64,000 nucleotides of DNA from Mycobacterium sp. E787 (GTDB lineage: Bacteria > Actinomycetota > Actinomycetes > Mycobacteriales > Mycobacteriaceae), in assembly GCF_001668725.1 (NCBI RefSeq), contig NZ_LZKL01000014.1, forward strand, positions 62,001-126,000, read 5' to 3'. A program made the position numbers and the translations under genes. The notes beneath the pieces are model-generated. The model made no database searches. It was not told the DNA's origin and saw only the letters and a list, made by a program, of their open reading frames with translations. Numbering within the stretch: position 1 is the first letter of the stretch; the number at the start of each line of letters is the position of its first letter. Below, piece by piece: positions 32,917 through 40,245 of this stretch.

Positions 32917-33753
32917 GTGGTCGATCGCTATGGAACTGATGTCCTCGCCGCCGGGCGGCGCAAGCCTCGTTCGACCGAGCACCCGGCCGAGCCCGGCCTG
33001 GTGGTCGAGGACGTGGCGACCGGCTACGTCGGGGCCGTGGTGCGGGTCGAGTACGGGCGCGTCGACTTAGAGGACCGGCACGGTCACACGCGCGGCTTTC
33101 CGCTCGGCCCAGGGTATTTGCTCGAGGGACGCCCCGTGATCCTCACGGCGCCGCGTCGTCCGGCGCCCGCGGCCACCGGCAGGACGGCGTCCGGCTCGGT
33201 CGCGGTACCGGGGGCGCGTGCCCGCGTCGCGCGGGCCAGCCGGATCTATGTCGAGGGTCGTCACGACGCCGAACTGATCGCACAGGTGTGGGGAGCGGAC
33301 CTGCGCATCGACGGCGTGGTCGTCGAGCACCTCGGTGGCATAGACGATCTGGTGGGCGTCGTGGCCGAGTTTCGACCCGGTCCCGGCCGCCGGCTCGGGG
33401 TGCTGGTCGACCACCTCGTCGCGGGTTCGAAGGAGGCGCGCATCGCCGAGGCGGTACGACGGGGACCGGGCGGCCCCGACACCCTCGTCGTCGGTCACCC
33501 TTATGTCGACATCTGGGAGGCGGTCAAGCCGCAGCGGCTTGGCCTGGCGGCCTGGCCGACCGTCCCGCGGCAACTGGAGTGGAAGCACGGCGCCTGCGCG
33601 GCGCTGGGCCTCCCACACGCCGACCAGGCCGACATCGCCCGGGCCTGGCGGAGAATTCGCTCGAAAGTGCGTGACTGGAACGATCTGGAACCGGCGCTGA
33701 TCGGCCGGGTCGAGGAACTCATCGACTTCGTGACGCAACCGCCCGGCCCCTGA
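32917..33753 (+). CDS. DUF3097 family protein, Toprim-like core
   Basis: 278 residues from a probably leaderless GTG. N-terminal small barrel-like part (GLVVEDVATGYVGAVVRVEYG; LEDRHGHTRGFPLGPGYLLEG), then a Toprim-like segment with IYVEGRHDAELIAQVWG and LGVLVDHLVAGSKE (acidic EGxxD and DxxxxGS features), then a helical end. The family is widespread in actinobacteria. The Toprim signature suggests nucleic acid handling, but no activity is established to my knowledge. Confidence 0.85.
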   Translation: MVDRYGTDVLAAGRRKPRSTEHPAEPGLVVEDVATGYVGAVVRVEYGRVDLEDRHGHTRGFPLGPGYLLEGRPVILTAPRRPAPAATGRTASGSVAVPGARARVARASRIYVEGRHDAELIAQVWGADLRIDGVVVEHLGGIDDLVGVVAEFRPGPGRRLGVLVDHLVAGSKEARIAEAVRRGPGGPDTLVVGHPYVDIWEAVKPQRLGLAAWPTVPRQLEWKHGACAALGLPHADQADIARAWRRIRSKVRDWNDLEPALIGRVEELIDFVTQPPGP

Positions 33754-33862
33754 ATCGAGCGGGTTTGACGCACTTTCCCGCGACCAGCGGGTGACGCACC
33801 GGTTACGTCTCGCGGAACTTAACGGCCCCAACGGGTTCCATACAGCCATATGTCCCGGCGGG

Positions 33863-33880
33863 TTGAGGACTAAAGCCTCA
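33863..33880. promoter_or_regulatory. DosR-box-like palindrome upstream of the universal stress gene
   Basis: TTGAGGACTAAAGCCTCA has perfect TGAGG/CCTCA arms and about 15 of 18 matches to the dormancy-regulator consensus that I recall (TTSGGGACTWWAGTCCCSAA). It lies 54 nt before the ATG of a gene class that DosR controls in M. tuberculosis. Confidence 0.55.
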
Positions 33881-33934
33881 CGACCGACGGTCCCGGCGCC
33901 CGATAGCGTCGCTGGTGACGAAGGGAGAAACCAA

Positions 33935-34822
33935 ATGTCGACACCTGAGCAGGGTCTGGGCATCGTCGTCGCGGTCGACGGCTCGCAGGCAGCCAATGCC
34001 GCCGCGTGCTGGGCGGCCCGCGAGGCGGCGATGAGAAACGTTCCATTGACTGTCGTCCACGCGGTGGCGACCCCCACCGCCACCTATCCTCCGGTCCCGT
34101 ACCCCGAGTCGCTGGTGGTGCGGCTCGAGGACGAGGGCAAGAAAGCCATCATGCACGCGATGAAAATCGCCGAGGACGCGATGCCGGCGGACGCGAAGGT
34201 CAGCATCGGGCGGGAGCTGGTGTATTCCGCGGCCGCGCCGGCGCTGATCAAAATGTCCGACGACGCCGAGATGATCGTCGTGGGCACCTCCGGGCGGGGA
34301 TTGCTGGCCCGCGGCGTGCTCGGTTCGGTCAGCTCGACCGTGGTGCGGCACGCGAATTGCCCCGTCGCCGTCGTCCACGACGTCGATCAACCTGAACGGC
34401 CGGACGCACCCGTGCTCGTCGGTGTCGACGGCTCGCCGATCTCCGAACGGGCGACGGAGCTCGCGTTCGACGAAGCCTCTCGCAGGGGCGTCGACCTCGT
34501 TGCCCTACACGCATGGAGCGACGTCACGACCGAGGTTCCCTACCTGGATTGGGCGACCGTGGAGGAGGAGGCGCAGCGCAGCCTCGCCGAGGCCCTGGCG
34601 GGGTGGGGCGAACGCTACCCGGACGTGACGGTGCATCGACGGGTCGTACGCGACCGGCCGGCCCGCCACCTCATCGACGAGGCCGGGTCCGCCCAGCTCG
34701 TCGTCGTGGGCAGCCATGGCAGGGGAGGTTTGACCGGCATGCTGTTGGGCTCGGTGAGCAACAGCGTCCTGCACTCCGTCCAGATACCGGTGATCGTCGC
34801 CAGGCCCACTTCGGAGTCTTAG
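33935..34822 (+). CDS. Tandem universal stress protein
   Basis: 295 residues, two UspA domains (about 5-150 and 160-295). Each has the ATP-binding signature: VGTSGRGLLARGVLGSVSS and VGSHGRGGLTGMLLGSVSN. ATG with AAGGGAG upstream. Length and layout match the mycobacterial USPs of the Rv1996/Rv2005c/Rv2026c type, several of which are hypoxia-induced through DosR. The DosR-like box fits that. It ends at a very strong hairpin shared with the convergent hydroxylase operon. Confidence 0.92.
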   Translation: MSTPEQGLGIVVAVDGSQAANAAACWAAREAAMRNVPLTVVHAVATPTATYPPVPYPESLVVRLEDEGKKAIMHAMKIAEDAMPADAKVSIGRELVYSAAAPALIKMSDDAEMIVVGTSGRGLLARGVLGSVSSTVVRHANCPVAVVHDVDQPERPDAPVLVGVDGSPISERATELAFDEASRRGVDLVALHAWSDVTTEVPYLDWATVEEEAQRSLAEALAGWGERYPDVTVHRRVVRDRPARHLIDEAGSAQLVVVGSHGRGGLTGMLLGSVSNSVLHSVQIPVIVARPTSES

Positions 34823-34840
34823 CCGGTCACCTTCCCACCG

Positions 34841-34898
34841 CGAGCAGACGCAAAAGCCCCCAATTTCGGGCCGAAATGGGGGCTTTTGCGTCTGCTCG
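34841..34898. terminator. 28-bp near-perfect hairpin, bidirectional terminator
   Basis: Arms 34841-34869 and 34871-34898 pair along their whole length with one bulged A. The inner part is CCCCC/GGGGG and AAAAG/CTTTT, the outer part CGAGCAGACG/CGTCTGCTCG. It lies between two convergent genes and begins 18 nt after the USP stop, so it can stop both transcripts. The A/T block on each side of the G/C block gives a short U-rich run in either direction. Confidence 0.8.
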
Positions 34899-34903
34899 CC
34901 GAT

Positions 34904-36439
34904 TTAGCCGCCGTGCAGGACGGTGGCCGTCCAGGCGCACAAGGCCGCAAGGTCGCGCCCGGCGCGCATGACCGTGCGGTCCGGGCGCACCACCGCCGCG
35001 GTGGCGCGGCCCCGGCGCAGCCACGCGTCGAGCGCGCCGCCCGGTTCGGCGGTCACGATGACAACGCCGCGCCGACGGAGCAGTTCTTCATCGGCGGCGC
35101 CGGGGACACCAAGGCTGATCAGCGCGAAACCGGTGCCGATCAGGTCGTCGAGCCGTTGACCGTTGGGCAGCAACGGGTTTGGGCACAGTGTGCCGGCAAG
35201 CTGGCGCGGGCGCGGTGACTTGCGCACCAGCGCGGAAGTGTGTAGCGGCGGGGTGGTCGAGTCGACCACCTTGTCGCGCAGGCCGGGGATCAATCGCAGC
35301 CGGGGGAGCACCACGCGGCGCGCCGCGTCGCCGACGCGACCACCCCCGGTCATCGCCCAGCCGACGCCCAGCGCCAGCCGAATCATGTGCCGGGTGTGCG
35401 GCTTGCGCTCCCGCTCATAGGTGTCGAGGACGTCCGGATGCAGCGTGCCGTCGTGGACGCCGGCGATCTTCCAGGCCAGGTTGGCCGCATCCCGCATTCC
35501 CGCGCCCATGCCCTGGCCGATGAAAGGGGGAGTGAGGTGTGCGGCGTCGCCGAGGATGAAGATGTTCCCGCGGCGCCAGTGGTCGGCGATCTGTGCACGG
35601 AACGTGTACTCGGCGACGCGCAGCAGTCGCAGTTCGGTATCGGCGACGCCGGCGGTCCACGGGGCGATCAGTGGCCGCAACTCGTCCAGCGTGCCGAAGT
35701 CGTCGGCGCTTTCGCCGTCCAGCAGCCGGAACTCCCACCGGTAGCGGCCCGGCCCGATGCGCATGTAGGTCCCCGCCCGAACCGGGTCACACACCTGGTG
35801 CACGCCCTCCCATTGCCGCAGATCGGCGTCGCAGGCGACGTCGGCGACCAGCCAGCGCTGCTCGAATTTCAAATCGCCCATGGCCGAACCGATCTGCGCG
35901 CGCACCAGGCTGTTCGCGCCGTCACAGCCCAGCAGGTAGTCGGCGTCGACCTGACGCACGCAGCCGTCGGAGCGGTCGGTGAAGGTGACGCGCACGCCGT
36001 ATTCGGTCTCGGCCAGCCAGGTCACCTCGGCGTCGCCGCGTAACCGGGCGTTCGGGTACCGCTTGAGGTTCGCGCGCAGCAGCGCCTCGAATTCCGGTTG
36101 GTCGAACATGTTGGCCTGCGGGAAACCGTTCGGGCTGCGGGCGGGGTCGCGGTGAAACTCGGCAAGCACGCGGGACTGCCCGGACCGGTTGTCGACCAGC
36201 CGCAAACCCAGCGTGGGCCACGAGGTCGCGGCGAACTCGTCGGCGAAGCCGAGCCGGGCGACGATCCGGAAGATTTCATCGTCCAGGTGCACGGCCCGTG
36301 GCTGCGGGTAGACGCCGGGCCAGCGGTCGAGGACGAGGCACTCCACCCCGCGCTGGGCCAGCAGCGTGGCGGCGGTGATGCCGGTCGGCCCGGCGCCGAC
36401 AATGACGACCGGGAAGTGCTGAATTGCGTTGTCGTTCAT
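34904..36439 (-). CDS. FAD-dependent aromatic hydroxylase, MhpA-like
   Basis: 511 residues from MNDNAIQHF; the ATG overlaps the upstream hydrolase stop (ATGA). FAD-binding GAGPTG near the N-terminus, the DG-type motif GCDGANS, and GDAAHLTPPFIGQGMGAGMRD for FAD/ribityl binding: class A flavoprotein monooxygenase of the 3-(3-hydroxyphenyl)propionate hydroxylase type. It would hydroxylate a phenol to a catechol with NAD(P)H and oxygen. Third gene of the operon; its product is a suitable substrate for the ring-cleaving dioxygenase in gene one. The real substrate is unknown. Confidence 0.9.
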   Translation of the reverse strand: MNDNAIQHFPVVIVGAGPTGITAATLLAQRGVECLVLDRWPGVYPQPRAVHLDDEIFRIVARLGFADEFAATSWPTLGLRLVDNRSGQSRVLAEFHRDPARSPNGFPQANMFDQPEFEALLRANLKRYPNARLRGDAEVTWLAETEYGVRVTFTDRSDGCVRQVDADYLLGCDGANSLVRAQIGSAMGDLKFEQRWLVADVACDADLRQWEGVHQVCDPVRAGTYMRIGPGRYRWEFRLLDGESADDFGTLDELRPLIAPWTAGVADTELRLLRVAEYTFRAQIADHWRRGNIFILGDAAHLTPPFIGQGMGAGMRDAANLAWKIAGVHDGTLHPDVLDTYERERKPHTRHMIRLALGVGWAMTGGGRVGDAARRVVLPRLRLIPGLRDKVVDSTTPPLHTSALVRKSPRPRQLAGTLCPNPLLPNGQRLDDLIGTGFALISLGVPGAADEELLRRRGVVIVTAEPGGALDAWLRRGRATAAVVRPDRTVMRAGRDLAALCAWTATVLHGG

Positions 36440-37386
36440 GTGAATCGGACCTTGGCGCGCTGGGTCCCCAGATCGATCGCGCCGTCGTCGGTCGCCACCG
36501 AGGCCTCCACGATGTCGCCGTCCTGCAGGTAGTCCCGGTTGCCGGCCTGGCGGGAGAAGAACATCTTCCACTTCACCGCCGGAGGCAAGAGGTTTGCGAC
36601 GATCTGCATCGGCTTGGGCGGGGCGCTCAGCGCGGTGCCGACCGGGGTGCCCGTGAGGATCAGATCGCCCGGTGCGAGCTCCTGGAACTGGGTCAGCGAC
36701 TGCAGCGCCTCCAACGGCGGGTACAGCATGTCGCCCTCGACGAGCGCGTTTTGCCGCTCGCGGCCGTTCACGCTCAGGCGCAGCCGCAGATCGCCGAAGC
36801 GCTTGAGTTCGTCGGCCGTCAGCAGCACCAGCTCGGGTCCGACCGGCGTGAACGTCGGGTAGGACTTGGCCTCATAGAACTGGGTCTGCGGAAGCTGGAT
36901 GTCGCGCGCCGAGACGTCGTTGGTGACGACGAGACCGGCGATGTAGTCGGCGAGATTGGCGTCGGAAATCGTTGTGCCGATGGGGATTTGCCGGCTGATG
37001 ACCAACCCGATCTCCACCTCGTAGTCGAGGAGCTTGACGTGTGCGGGCTTGACGATGTCGTCGAACGGGCCGTTGATCGAAGCCGACGCCTTACGAAAGA
37101 AGGTGAGCGGAACCGTCGCCGGGTCCATGCCCGCGTCCCTGACGTGCGACGTGAAGTTGGTCATCTGCGCCACCACCCGGCACGGCCTCGTCACCGGTGA
37201 GACCAGCTCGAGGCTGTCTACGGCGACGGTGTCGGCGCTGGCCGCGGCGGCCCGGATCGCGGCGTCCAATGCCGTCCGGTCGCTCAGCAGCCCGGCGGTG
37301 GTGGTGGCGGTGGTGTCGATCTTTGCGGCGCCGTTGGCGGTCTTGAGCCACCAGGAGTCGGCGGTGTGCAGCACGGAAACGGTCAT
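36436..37386 (-). CDS. Fumarylacetoacetate hydrolase family protein
   Basis: 316 residues. Metal-binding motifs of the FAH fold: DYEVEIGLVI (ExE) and NDVSARDIQ (Asp), then GDLILTGTPVG. Family members hydrolyse C-C bonds of ring-cleavage products, or act as decarboxylases or hydratases in meta-cleavage pathways. Middle gene of the operon with ATGA overlaps on both sides, which implies matched expression with the dioxygenase and hydroxylase. Confidence 0.92.
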   Translation of the reverse strand: MTVSVLHTADSWWLKTANGAAKIDTTATTTAGLLSDRTALDAAIRAAAASADTVAVDSLELVSPVTRPCRVVAQMTNFTSHVRDAGMDPATVPLTFFRKASASINGPFDDIVKPAHVKLLDYEVEIGLVISRQIPIGTTISDANLADYIAGLVVTNDVSARDIQLPQTQFYEAKSYPTFTPVGPELVLLTADELKRFGDLRLRLSVNGRERQNALVEGDMLYPPLEALQSLTQFQELAPGDLILTGTPVGTALSAPPKPMQIVANLLPPAVKWKMFFSRQAGNRDYLQDGDIVEASVATDDGAIDLGTQRAKVRFT

Positions 37387-38513
37387 GAGGTAGGCACTTT
37401 CAGTAGGCCGATGAGGCGGTTGACATCGAATTCATTACTTGCGCGCAGCGCGCTTACCATCGAAACCAACTCGTGTCGAGCCGATTTCGCGTCCAGGCCG
37501 AGGAAGTCCTTCGTGGCGGGCGGCCCCCACTGGGCCAGACCGGACGCGGTGAACGGCGCCCAGCCGGGCTCGACGGTGTTGTCGAACAGGTCGCCGTCGG
37601 CAAAGTGCTCGACGAGGAAACCATCGGGATCGCGCCAGTAGTCGAAGATCTGGCTGCCCTGGATGTGCCTGCCGATGCCCCACGACCGGCGGTATCCCCG
37701 CTCCCGGAGGTATTCGCCGCCGGCGGCCAGGGCGTCGAGGTCGCTGACCTGGAATGCGGAGTGCACGTAACGGTTGGCCGGACCGAGCGCCATGGCCAGC
37801 GTGTGGTGGTCGGCCGGGGTGGAACCGCGATCGCAGCGGATGAAGCTCATGGTCGGCCCGCGCTGGCGCTGACCGGGGAAGAACAGGAAGTCGCTGACGA
37901 TCATCCCGAGGTTGTCCAGATACCAGTCGAGTGCCTCGAGGTACTTGGTCGACTGCAGCACCAGGTGTCCCAGCCGCTCGACCCGCGCCGGCACCCGCGG
38001 GGGCCGCTGACCGACGTTGGTGCGCCGCACGTCGTCGCCGAAATTGAAGGCATGGGGTCGCTGGCCCGGCAGCTCGGGCAGGTCGTGCATGCCGGCGACG
38101 ACGCGGACCGGTGTGCCGCTCGGGTCGGTCAGCTCGACCGCCAGGCCGCCGATGCTCTCGGGCAGCGGCCGGACCGGGGCGCCCGACTTGTCGGCCAGTC
38201 GCAGCACATCGGCCTCGTCGGCCGCCCGGAACGCCACGCCGGCGAATCGCGTGCGTGGCCCACGGCGCAGGATCACGCACGGACCGCCGGCGCGGGTGCC
38301 GCGAAGATGCAGTTCGTCGGGGAGGTGCCGCGCCGTGTGGAACCCGAACGCCTGGGCGAACGCCTCGGCTCGTGTGAGGTCGGGTTTCTCGAACTCCAGC
38401 CACGCGAGGTCGGCCACTTTGATGACCGGATTGCGGGACCGGCCGGGGTGTTCGCCCCGCAGCGCGCCCTTTTCGCTGTGCAGATCTCGGTGGGCGTTTT
38501 TCGTCAGGTTCAT
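37383..38513 (-). CDS. Extradiol ring-cleavage dioxygenase (VOC family)
   Basis: 376 residues. Start at the ATG at 38513, six nt behind GGAG; another in-frame ATG two codons upstream sits directly on the GGAG. Two VOC modules. The C-terminal module carries the Fe(II) ligands His (RLGHLVL), His (DHHTLAM) and Glu (FLVEHF). It opens catechols between the hydroxylated and adjacent carbon. First gene of the operon with the hydrolase and hydroxylase, under two palindromes shared with a divergent TetR gene. Distance from HsaC-type steroid dioxygenases cannot be judged by eye. Confidence 0.9.
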   Translation of the reverse strand: MNLTKNAHRDLHSEKGALRGEHPGRSRNPVIKVADLAWLEFEKPDLTRAEAFAQAFGFHTARHLPDELHLRGTRAGGPCVILRRGPRTRFAGVAFRAADEADVLRLADKSGAPVRPLPESIGGLAVELTDPSGTPVRVVAGMHDLPELPGQRPHAFNFGDDVRRTNVGQRPPRVPARVERLGHLVLQSTKYLEALDWYLDNLGMIVSDFLFFPGQRQRGPTMSFIRCDRGSTPADHHTLAMALGPANRYVHSAFQVSDLDALAAGGEYLRERGYRRSWGIGRHIQGSQIFDYWRDPDGFLVEHFADGDLFDNTVEPGWAPFTASGLAQWGPPATKDFLGLDAKSARHELVSMVSALRASNEFDVNRLIGLLKVPTS

Positions 38514-38531
38514 CGCCATCTCCAAACTAAC

Positions 38532-38545
38532 TGACGAAATCGTCA
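38532..38545. promoter_or_regulatory. TetR operator 1, TGACGA-AA-TCGTCA
   Basis: Perfect 6-2-6 inverted repeat 19 nt upstream of the dioxygenase ATG. A second copy (38576-38589) starts 44 nt further on, about four helical turns, on the same DNA face. Confidence 0.75.
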
Positions 38546-38575
38546 CATACGAGATGACACTTGGTCAAGAGGTAC

Positions 38576-38589
38576 TGACGAAATCATCA
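38576..38589. promoter_or_regulatory. TetR operator 2, TGACGA-AA-TCATCA
   Basis: Same repeat with one mismatch, 22 nt before the TetR ATG. Placement near both starts suggests repression of the operon and autoregulation. Confidence 0.72.
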
Positions 38590-38611
38590 GAAGTGAGGCA
38601 TACTGCTAAAC

Positions 38612-39265
38612 ATGAGCGCGATGCCTGAGGGCGCGGAGCCGCCCAGCCGTCTGGAACGGCGGAAACAGCGCACCCGAGCGGCGCTGATCGGGGCCGCGCA
38701 GCGGCTGATCGCCGAGGGGAAGGTCAACGTGCCGGTCCTGGAGATCACCCGCCTGGCCGACGTCGGGATGGGCTCGTTCTACAACCACTTCGACAGCAAG
38801 GAGCAGTTGTTCGAGGCGGCGGTCGCCGACGTGCTCGACGCGTACGGGGCGATGCTGGACCGGCTCACCGAGTCGATCGACGACCCGGCGGAAACGTTCG
38901 CCACCAGTTTCCGGATGACGGGTCGCCTGTTTCGCAGCCGCCCGCAGGAAAGCGACATCCTGCTGGCCAACGGGCCCGCGCTGCTGTCGTCGGATCACGG
39001 CCTGGCTCCGCGGGCACTGCGCGACATCAAGGCCGGCGCCGATGCCGGGAGGTTCACCGTCGACGACCCCGAACTTGCCCTCGCCGTGGCGGGTGGCGCG
39101 CTGTTGGGGCTCGGAAAGCTGTTGCGGGACCATCCGGATCGCGACGACGCGCGGGCCGCCGACGGCGTCACCGAAAGCGTGCTGCGCCTGTTCGGGCTCA
39201 GCGCCGACGAGGCACACGCCATTTGCCAACGGCCGCTGCCCGACGACGCGTTCGCCCAGTCCTAG
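38612..39265 (+). CDS. TetR family regulator of the aromatic operon
   Basis: 217 residues. N-terminal HTH: RRKQRTRAALIGAAQRLIAEG, then LADVGMGSFYNHFDSKEQLF (about residues 14-68). C-terminal helical ligand domain. Divergent from the dioxygenase-hydrolase-hydroxylase operon across 98 nt with two palindromes. The ligand is probably a pathway intermediate. Its stop codon shares the bases CTAG with the stop of the convergent zinc-ribbon gene. Confidence 0.93.
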   Translation: MSAMPEGAEPPSRLERRKQRTRAALIGAAQRLIAEGKVNVPVLEITRLADVGMGSFYNHFDSKEQLFEAAVADVLDAYGAMLDRLTESIDDPAETFATSFRMTGRLFRSRPQESDILLANGPALLSSDHGLAPRALRDIKAGADAGRFTVDDPELALAVAGGALLGLGKLLRDHPDRDDARAADGVTESVLRLFGLSADEAHAICQRPLPDDAFAQS

Positions 39266-39483
39266 CGATGCCGGGTGTCGGTGGACCACAGGGTGGCGCA
39301 GCCAGGGCATTGCAGGCTGACTCGCGTCGCCTGATTGCTCAGCAAGTACTGCCAGTGCGCGCCGCAGTTGCGCCGGCTTCGGCACTCCGCGCACCGGTTG
39401 CGGCCCCAGCTGCAATTCGGGCACGGCAGCCAGGCGCGGCGGGACGGATCGGCCTCTGGATGAATGGGAAAAGCGGCGGGCAC
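39262..39483 (-). CDS. Small zinc-ribbon protein behind an iron box
   Basis: 73 residues. GTG start with AAAGG seven bases upstream. Cys pairs CPNC, CAEC, an NC-GAHW stretch and CPGC make up two possible zinc ribbons; the remainder (QYLLSNQATRVSLQCP) would form the beta-hairpins. No enzyme motif. An IdeR-type iron box lies 21-39 nt upstream with a TATTAT -10 candidate (39530-39525) just beyond it. Convergent with the TetR gene and sharing its stop bases. I do not know a function; a metal-responsive zinc/iron homeostasis role is a guess from the promoter. Confidence 0.7.
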   Translation of the reverse strand: MPAAFPIHPEADPSRRAWLPCPNCSWGRNRCAECRSRRNCGAHWQYLLSNQATRVSLQCPGCATLWSTDTRHR

Positions 39484-39503
39484 GAACTAGCCTTTCTGTC
39501 GAT

Positions 39504-39522
39504 TTTAGTTAGGCTAGCCTAC
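39504..39522. promoter_or_regulatory. IdeR/DtxR-type iron box
   Basis: Contains TTAGGCTAGCCTA (39509-39521), 12 of 13 to the core of the IdeR consensus TTAGGTTAGGCTAACCTAA and about 15 of 19 overall. It sits at the predicted transcription start of the zinc-ribbon gene, so Fe-IdeR would repress it. Confidence 0.6.
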
Positions 39523-39585
39523 CCATAATATTGCGTGCCAATCGCGCATGCGGAAACCGCGGAATACTCCGGGCCGGTCGACAGC

Positions 39586-40077
39586 TCAGTGCGATGGCGC
39601 GGGCGCAACCGCTGAGACGATGCGGGCGACGAGCTCGCCGCCGCGGCTGACCTCGATCGTCTGACCCGCTGCGACCCGGTCGAAATAGCGGCCCGCGCGC
39701 TTGCGCAGCTCGTCGAGCTCGATTCGCCGACCGCCCTCAGCCCCGGCGCGGTTCAGCTTGGGGTCGCCGGCGGAGACGATCCGCGCCAGTAGCCTGCCCC
39801 CTCGGACCACATCGATCGTCTCCCCGGCCGCGACCCGGTCGAAGCACCGCCCGGCGCGCGTTCGCAGTTCGTCAAGTCCCACCCACGCACCGGGGACCGG
39901 AGCCGCGTCGTTGACCGACCGCGCCGGGATGGGGGCCACGCGCCAGTCGCCGACGGACACGATTCGTGCCACCAGCTTGCCGCGGCGGACGACGTCGATC
40001 GTCTCGCCGGCGGCAACCCGCTCGAGATACGCACACGCGTCACTCCGGAGTTGGCCCAGGCCGATCACTTCGCGCAT
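39586..40077 (-). CDS. Orphan protein of three tandem Phd/VapB-like antitoxin domains
   Basis: 163 residues; ATG five bases behind GGAG. Three copies of one about 37-residue unit at about 5-42, 66-103 and 118-154. Each reads L-x-x-L-R, then a (F/L)(D/E)RVAAG(E/Q)TI(D/E)V core, RGG or RRG, and (L/V)(V/L)ARIVS. This is the N-terminal DNA-binding fold of Phd/YefM or VapB antitoxins. A normal antitoxin has one copy plus a toxin-binding tail; here no tail and no toxin gene is adjacent. A palindrome lies 58 nt upstream. It could be a monomeric DNA-binding protein covering several sites or an anti-addiction module. Confidence 0.8.
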   Translation of the reverse strand: MREVIGLGQLRSDACAYLERVAAGETIDVVRRGKLVARIVSVGDWRVAPIPARSVNDAAPVPGAWVGLDELRTRAGRCFDRVAAGETIDVVRGGRLLARIVSAGDPKLNRAGAEGGRRIELDELRKRAGRYFDRVAAGQTIEVSRGGELVARIVSAVAPAPSH

Positions 40078-40134
40078 TTCGCTCCGATTCGAGGCGCTCG
40101 AGGGGCGGCGCCCGTTTCGCTCGCGCCCAGTATA

Positions 40135-40152
40135 TGACTGTACGTGCGGTCA
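40135..40152. promoter_or_regulatory. Operator-like palindrome upstream of the triple-Phd gene
   Basis: An 18-mer, TGAC to GTCA, with 14 of 18 symmetric bases around ACGT. It overlaps the TATAT stretch (40131-40135) that can serve as a promoter element. Candidate autoregulatory site. Confidence 0.5.
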
Positions 40153-40245
40153 GTGTCAACGGCACGTCCAGTCCGGTCGGCGAGCCGCCGCACGACGACG
40201 CGAAAAGCGTTGCCGCCGAGAGGGATACGTGCAGAGCGAGAGCGG

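Noticed and set aside
36440..36571. Upstream extension of the FAD hydroxylase frame
   Set aside because: Lies inside the hydrolase gene; the ATGA overlap and the FAD motif position fix the later start.
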